DNA of 64,000 bases from Paraplanobispora takensis. Lineage in GTDB: Bacteria; Actinomycetota; Actinomycetes; Streptosporangiales; Streptosporangiaceae. The notes under the pieces were generated by a model that was not told the origin of the DNA, did not search any database, and saw only the letters and a list, made by a program, of their open reading frames with translations. Position numbers and translations under genes: made by a program. This document shows, one piece after another, positions 60,115 through 64,000 of the stretch; positions within the stretch are counted from its first letter, which is position 1; every line of letters starts with the position of its first letter. The stretch lies in NCBI RefSeq assembly GCF_016863195.1, contig NZ_BOOK01000046.1, forward strand, positions 1 to 64,000, given 5' to 3'.

Positions 60115-60133
60115 CACGACACAGGATGTCGTG
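60115..60133. promoter_or_regulatory. CACGACA-CAGGA-TGTCGTG operator
   Basis: A perfect 7-bp inverted repeat with a 5-bp centre between the divergent WYL regulator and ridA-like gene, 21 bp upstream of the former. Confidence 0.72.
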
Positions 60134-60224
60134 ATTTGCCGGGAGGCTTGGCAGCACGACGTCGGAGATCGCGGCTGCCGAGCCGACGGACGTACGTGAT
60201 GCCGATGAACCGAATGGAGCTGAT

Positions 60225-60626
60225 ATGGCGATGGAGCGAACGGCGGTCAACCCGTGGGCGTGGTCGGTGGATCTGGGCTACAACCAGGGCGAGGTCGTCT
60301 CCGGGCACACCCGGACCCTGTACTGCGCCGGGCAGACCGCGATGAGCGGCGACGGCAAGCCCCAGCACGCCGATGACATGGCGGCGCAGCTGGCGCTGAG
60401 CCTCGACAACCTGGAGGCCGTGCTCGGCGAGGCCGGCATGTCCCTGGCGAACCTCGTCCGGCTCAACGTCTACACCACCGACGTCGACCGGCTCTTCGAG
60501 CACTACGGCGTGCTGGCGGCGCGGCTGGGCGCGGCCGGGGCGGCGCCGTCCACCACGATGCTCGGGGTGACACGGCTGGCGATCCCCGACCTGATGGTCG
60601 AGCTTGAGGGGACCGCCGTCGCCTGA
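60225..60626 (+). CDS. RidA-family protein (YjgF/UK114)
   Basis: A 133-residue RidA-like protein: SVDLGYNQGEVVSGHTRTLY, CAGQTAMSGDGKPQHADDMA, LVRLNVYTTDVDRLFEHYG, STTMLGVTRLAIPDLMVELE. RidA hydrolyses reactive imines and enamines; the Arg that binds the carboxylate (usually near residue 105) is at GVTRLA. GGAGC precedes ATG 60225. It is divergent from the WYL regulator, which probably represses it. Confidence 0.9.
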   Translation: MAMERTAVNPWAWSVDLGYNQGEVVSGHTRTLYCAGQTAMSGDGKPQHADDMAAQLALSLDNLEAVLGEAGMSLANLVRLNVYTTDVDRLFEHYGVLAARLGAAGAAPSTTMLGVTRLAIPDLMVELEGTAVA

Positions 60627-60740
60627 TGCGGCCTCACCGCCTCCGGCAGGACCGCCGGAGGCGGCACGGGCAGCAGGCGGGTGCTCTCCGGTGCCCGCAA
60701 CGGTGACAATCGGCGTCCGCGGCTGCGACCCGCGCAGGGA

Positions 60741-61619
60741 TCAGTTCCCGCGGCAGATGACGAAGCGTGGGAAAGGATGCGAGCCGAGCCGGTCGCCGAC
60801 CTCGTCGACGGCTTTGCGGATCTCCATCAGGTCGGCGACGGTCATCTCCAGGGGCGGTTCGTCCGGCTGGTAGGTGGTGCGGATCGGATAGTCGACGCCG
60901 GGGCGTGTCGTCATCTCGATGTGGCAGCCGAGGACGTGGGTGACGGGCCGGGCGGCGGCGAAGTCGATCAGCCGGTCGACGGTGCGCGTGAAGGCGTGCC
61001 AGTCCTGGATGTAGAGCCTGCCGGGATAGACGGTGTCCCCGGTCAGCAGGAAACCGGTGTGCGGGTCGTAGAACGTCACGGCCGCCTCGTGGTGGCCGGG
61101 GGTGGCCAGGCACTCCAGCACCCGGCCACCGCCCAGATCGACCCGGGCGACGCGGCCGGGATCGGCGTCGAAGCCGAAGTACGGCCACGCGGAGTCCTTG
61201 TGAGCCCCCACGACCAGGGTGTCCGGACGGTCCGCGAACTGGGAATCGCCGGCGATGTGGTCGCCGTGGGCGTGAGTGTGCAGGACGAGCAGGCGGTAGC
61301 CGTCACGGGGATGGCGGGCGAGCCAGCTGCCGATGAGGTCGTCGACCACGTCCCGCAGGGGGAAGAACCGGGCCGACTCGGTCGCGCCCGTGTCCAGCAG
61401 GACGGCCTGGCCGGCGCCGAACAGCAGGAACAGGAAGGGCGCCTCGTAGTTGATCGCCTTGTTCTGCCGCAGTACGAACGTGTGCTCGTCGTAGGCGTAC
61501 ACCTGGATGTCGGGGTCGGTGTTGTGCTTGGCCGACGGGGAGCCGTGGATCCACGCCACGTCGAAGGTCCGGGGCCGGGGCGGCTCGGAGGCGAAAACGA
61601 TCGTTTCCAGGGTTCCCAT
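60741..61619 (-). CDS. MBL-fold metallo-hydrolase
   Basis: A 292-residue metallo-beta-lactamase-fold enzyme. The metal motif is HTHAHGDH, followed by ATPGHHEAAVTF, TGDTVYPGRLY and GCHIEMTTR. The N-terminal strand is DIQVYAYDEHTFVLRQNKA. ATG 61619 follows GGAGG at seven bases. It resembles glyoxalase-II-like or lactonase-like members; the substrate is unknown. Confidence 0.88.
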   Translation of the reverse strand: MGTLETIVFASEPPRPRTFDVAWIHGSPSAKHNTDPDIQVYAYDEHTFVLRQNKAINYEAPFLFLLFGAGQAVLLDTGATESARFFPLRDVVDDLIGSWLARHPRDGYRLLVLHTHAHGDHIAGDSQFADRPDTLVVGAHKDSAWPYFGFDADPGRVARVDLGGGRVLECLATPGHHEAAVTFYDPHTGFLLTGDTVYPGRLYIQDWHAFTRTVDRLIDFAAARPVTHVLGCHIEMTTRPGVDYPIRTTYQPDEPPLEMTVADLMEIRKAVDEVGDRLGSHPFPRFVICRGN

Positions 61620-61722
61620 GGGGCTACCTCCGTGAGCGGCCTCGTCGTCGCAAGGCTCTGCGGTCCCACGGCAAATCGTAATGGAGTGAGTAACTCCCCC
61701 GGATATCCCCGGCTCAGAGGAG

Positions 61723-62211
61723 GTGGGCGGATACCAGTTCGCTCTGCGCGGCGCCGTCGCGGGAGAAGCCGCGCTGCGGGCGCTTCGCGAGGCGGTGCAG
61801 CGGTTCGACCGGTTCGATCCCGGGCCGTGCGCCTTCGCCGGTAGGGCGATACGCGATCCGAAGACCTTCGCGGCGGGGTGGGGCAAGGAGCGCAGGGCCG
61901 AGCACATCGTCGTGCGCAGCGCTTTCACACAGGCGCTGTGGGAGCTCTGCACCGGCGCGGTCGTCGTCTACCGGGGGATGGCGTTGCGGGGTCCGCTGGA
62001 GTCGAGGCCCGTCTCCCCGGTGTCCGCGACGTTCTCCGGTCAGGTGGCCGAGGCCCATTTCGACGCGCCGGAGACCGCTGCCGGGGCGCTGTCGCGGCAG
62101 CGGCTGACAGTGGAGCGTCTGTTCATGACATTTCTGGAGTCCTCCGCGATGAACGAGAGGTACCTGGAGGCGGAGGTGCCGCTGTTCGCGGACCCGTCGC
62201 AGGTGATCTAG
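61723..62211 (+). CDS. Small protein with ADP-ribosyltransferase (R-S-E)-like motifs
   Basis: A 162-residue protein I do not recognise by family. Three motifs fall in the order and spacing of arginine-type ADP-ribosyltransferases. VVYRGM has Arg84, like the first-strand R. SATFSGQVAEAHF (101-113) is like the S-T-S/NAD-cradle strand and following helix. YLEAEVPL has Glu149 and Glu151, like the ExE catalytic turn. No signal peptide or second domain is present. GTG 61723 is poorly spaced after GAGGAG, so the true start may differ. It is convergent (4-bp overlap) with the BtrH-like gene. Confidence 0.55.
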   Translation: MGGYQFALRGAVAGEAALRALREAVQRFDRFDPGPCAFAGRAIRDPKTFAAGWGKERRAEHIVVRSAFTQALWELCTGAVVVYRGMALRGPLESRPVSPVSATFSGQVAEAHFDAPETAAGALSRQRLTVERLFMTFLESSAMNERYLEAEVPLFADPSQVI

Positions 62212-63224
62212 CCCAGAGGGCCCGGGGCCGCCGGCGGGAGCTGCAACCGACGCAGCGTCCGCATGGCGTCCCTCTCGATGCGCGAAAGATCGTGGAGGAT
62301 GGCGCCGGCCTGCTCCAGATACCCCGCCTCGCCGCTCTCTCCAGCCTTCGTGATCAAGGTGGACACCTCCGTCCACAGCACGGCGGCCTCGGCGTACAGC
62401 CGGTGACCGGCGCGGAGGTCGTCATCGTCGATCAGCCGGGTGCACTCATCGAGGAAGTCGCGGTAGAGGGCGCGGAACAGGGCGCCGCCGGTGCCGCCCC
62501 TCTCCATGAGGAGGGCGGCCTGCGGCAGGTCGTGTCGCGGCTCACCGGCGCGCAGCAGCCATCGGGGCACCTGCTTGCCGGCCTTCTCGATGCCGCGGTG
62601 GCCCAGGTTCGCGATGGGCGCGGCGAGGAAGGCCTCGGCGCAGTCCTTGATGGCGGGGACGATCCGGTCCTGCCAGGAAAGCGGGTGAGCGGGCAGCGTG
62701 ATGGTGAAGGATCGGTTCCTGGCGGTCATCGGACCGCGTTCGGCCCGCGCCATGGCGAGGCCGGCCCGGCTGGTGCGCACCGCTCCCCCCTGCTGGCCGG
62801 TGTCCACCAGGTAGGCCTCGTGCTCGTCGTAGCCGTACATGGCGACGATATGACCGCCGAAGTGCACCTTGGAGCGGAAGTAGTCCAGGTGGTAGCAGTC
62901 GAGCTGGAGGCCGACCGGCCGGCCTGCGTCGACGGGGGCGGCCGCGTTCTGCCACGCCTTGCGCGGCGAGGTGGTCTCCTCGACCGTCAGCGCCAGCCCC
63001 AGTCTGGCGGCCAGGTTCCTGGTGAGCTCGAAAGGCTTGACGCGGCCTCCGAGAAAGGGGAACTCCATGCCCCTGCCGTCCCAATAGACGAAGGACAGGC
63101 CCGAGCCCAGTCCGAACAGCATGGGCTCCGACAGGTCGAGCCCCTCATGCCGCAACAGCACTCCCAGCGCCGTCGTCTCGCAGTGGTGCATGCCGCGGGC
63201 CTCGACGTCCTTCACGATGCTCAT
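62208..63224 (-). CDS. BtrH N-terminal / DUF4872 protein (cysteine acyltransferase-like)
   Basis: A 338-residue protein. GMHHCETTALGVLLRHEGLD holds the conserved Cys of the BtrH_N papain-like fold, and FGGHIVAMYGYDEHEAYLVD the conserved His and Asp; a C-terminal helical DUF4872 region follows (about 180-330). BtrH transfers an acyl group from an ACP to an aminoglycoside in butirosin synthesis, and homologues occur in many secondary-metabolite clusters. The acyl donor and acceptor here are unknown. The only ACP in the window is in the PKS, 38 kb away. Confidence 0.8.
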   Translation of the reverse strand: MSIVKDVEARGMHHCETTALGVLLRHEGLDLSEPMLFGLGSGLSFVYWDGRGMEFPFLGGRVKPFELTRNLAARLGLALTVEETTSPRKAWQNAAAPVDAGRPVGLQLDCYHLDYFRSKVHFGGHIVAMYGYDEHEAYLVDTGQQGGAVRTSRAGLAMARAERGPMTARNRSFTITLPAHPLSWQDRIVPAIKDCAEAFLAAPIANLGHRGIEKAGKQVPRWLLRAGEPRHDLPQAALLMERGGTGGALFRALYRDFLDECTRLIDDDDLRAGHRLYAEAAVLWTEVSTLITKAGESGEAGYLEQAGAILHDLSRIERDAMRTLRRLQLPPAAPGPLG

Positions 63225-63368
63225 GCGTCGTTCTCCTCATGCTGAGGCGGCGGACGGCCGCACCGCCCGCCCGTGCCCGGCACCTTTACCGGGGGCCGCT
63301 GGAAGGAGCATGAGGCCTCCCCCGGTGGGAGAGTCCAGCCGCGGGGCGGCCGGCCGTCGGCGCGGGCG

Positions 63369-63426
63369 CCTGACGACGGGCGGACGCACACCGGCGGGAG
63401 CCGGCTGCGATCCGCCCGTCGTCAGG
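63369..63426 (-). terminator. Long hairpin terminator of the small secreted protein gene
   Basis: The 16-bp arms at 63369-63384 and 63411-63426 are perfect complements. An inner CCGGC-GGGA-GCCGG hairpin completes the structure. It lies 21 bp 3' of the minus-strand gene ending at 63447. Confidence 0.7.
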
Positions 63427-63446
63427 TCAGGCACCGGATGTGCGCG

Positions 63447-63677
63447 TCACCAGTTGTAGACGATGTCGCCGTTGCTGTTGGCCATCTTGAAGGTTCCGTC
63501 TCCCTGGTCGATCACGCACCCGAAGCCGCCGTCCCCCGTCTCTCCGCAGAAGGTGGCGGCGGCGGCCGGACCCGCCGCGGCGACCCCGCCGCCCACGAGG
63601 ACGCCGGCGGCGATGACGGCGACCGCGAGCCTTCTGACCCGCCTGCGGCCCTGCCCGGTGGTGGTGTCCTGCTGCAT
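63447..63677 (-). CDS. Small secreted protein with one disulfide
   Basis: A 76-residue precursor. An N-terminal signal peptide (twin-Arg-like RRRVRRLAVAVIAAGVLVGG, cut near AAAATF) precedes a mature peptide of about 35 residues: FCGETGDGGFGC with two Cys, then a Gly/Asn/Asp strand ending NSNGDIVYNW. AAGGGAG precedes ATG 63677. The function is unknown. Confidence 0.72.
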   Translation of the reverse strand: MQQDTTTGQGRRRVRRLAVAVIAAGVLVGGGVAAAGPAAAATFCGETGDGGFGCVIDQGDGTFKMANSNGDIVYNW

Positions 63678-63792
63678 GGCTGACTCCCTTATTGCCGATG
63701 GATTGTCGGTCACAGGGGTTCGTAGCGGCCGCCCGGCCGGATTGCATCATCGCCGGGCGGCCTCACCTCGACACAGCCGGACGCGGCGTCCG

Positions 63793-64000
63793 TCACCTGT
63801 GGTCGTTCTCGGTCAGCGGCACGACGTAGGCCCGGCGCTCGCAGATCAGGCCGTCGCGCACCACGAACACCTCGCCCATCGCGGCGCGCATCACGGTGCC
63901 GTCCTTCTGGAGTGCTTCGAGGGTCATCTCCGCCATGACGACGTCGTTCTCCTCGACCATCCGTGTGATCTCCACCTTCGGGGGGACGCCGACCGGATCC
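63793..64000 (-). CDS. SnoaL-like (NTF2-fold) protein, C-terminal fragment
   Basis: The C-terminal 68 or so codons of a SnoaL-like protein whose start lies past the window edge. VPPKVEITRMVEENDVVMAE, ALQKDGTVMRAAMGEVFVVR and LICERRAYVVPL are the final strands of an NTF2-like domain. It matches stand-alone ketosteroid-isomerase-like proteins; the substrate is unknown. Confidence 0.72.
   Translation of the reverse strand, partial: DPVGVPPKVEITRMVEENDVVMAEMTLEALQKDGTVMRAAMGEVFVVRDGLICERRAYVVPLTENDHR

Overview
The window is very GC-rich DNA with strong third-position GC bias and many short intergenic regions. It carries an ECF41-type sigma factor, a SARP/NB-ARC/TPR regulator, a TROVE-family remnant beside a Y RNA, numerous TetR/MarR/HxlR/MerR/WYL regulators and several apparently leaderless transcripts. 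This points to a large-genome actinomycete, probably Streptosporangiales- or Streptomyces-like; the genus cannot be fixed from sequence alone. No rRNA, canonical tRNA, CRISPR array, insertion sequence or replication origin was found.

Layout. 1-5.2 kb: the N-terminus of a flavin monooxygenase, a divergent ECF41 sigma factor / carboxymuconolactone-decarboxylase pair with mirror-image promoters, and a TetR repressor with MFS and DUF2867 targets under two copies of one 69-bp operator-promoter cassette. 5.2-11.4 kb: an HxlR/SnoaL pair, a small secreted protein, a broken rsr (TROVE) gene with a bacterial Y RNA just upstream, a membrane protein of unknown function and a methyltransferase. 11.4-24.5 kb: the core of the window, an operon of alpha-oxoamine synthase, GNAT acyltransferase, extended SDR and a 2,532-residue highly reducing type I PKS (KS-AT-DH-cMT-psiKR-ER-KR-ACP, no thioesterase), with a divergent membrane-anchored sulfatase/LtaS-superfamily transferase. 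24.5-30.5 kb: membrane-anchored hydrolase, PaaX-like regulator, SDR/TetR pair, thioesterase, and MarR with an LLM oxidoreductase. 30.5-39.7 kb: a GGDEF-EAL membrane protein, small proteins, a SARP regulator and a bPH2 pair. 39.7-50.9 kb: a beta-lactamase-fold fusion protein, LacI with a PhyH-type dioxygenase, an MBL hydrolase behind a collapsed MFS gene, HxlR, ArsR-YbaK, and OsmC with an FAD oxidoreductase that lacks a standard start codon. 51-55.3 kb: metX, metY, a CoA-binding protein and an MtnA/eIF2B-like isomerase. 55.3-64 kb: regulators with their targets, a small protein with ADP-ribosyltransferase-like motifs, a BtrH-like protein and small secreted proteins.

Main biological hypothesis. 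The four translationally overlapping genes at 13550-24460 combine two known logics. The alpha-oxoamine synthase, GNAT acyltransferase and extended SDR match the three activities of bacterial ceramide synthesis (Spt, bCerS, CerR in Caulobacter). A TE-less reducing PKS released by an alpha-oxoamine synthase is the logic of fungal sphinganine-analogue toxins (Fum1/Fum8). Together they predict a polyketide-derived, possibly methyl-branched sphingoid or ceramide-like lipid. This is inference from families and gene order. A second strong signal is a Y RNA whose tRNA-like end appears circularly permuted, retained next to a decayed Ro-protein gene.
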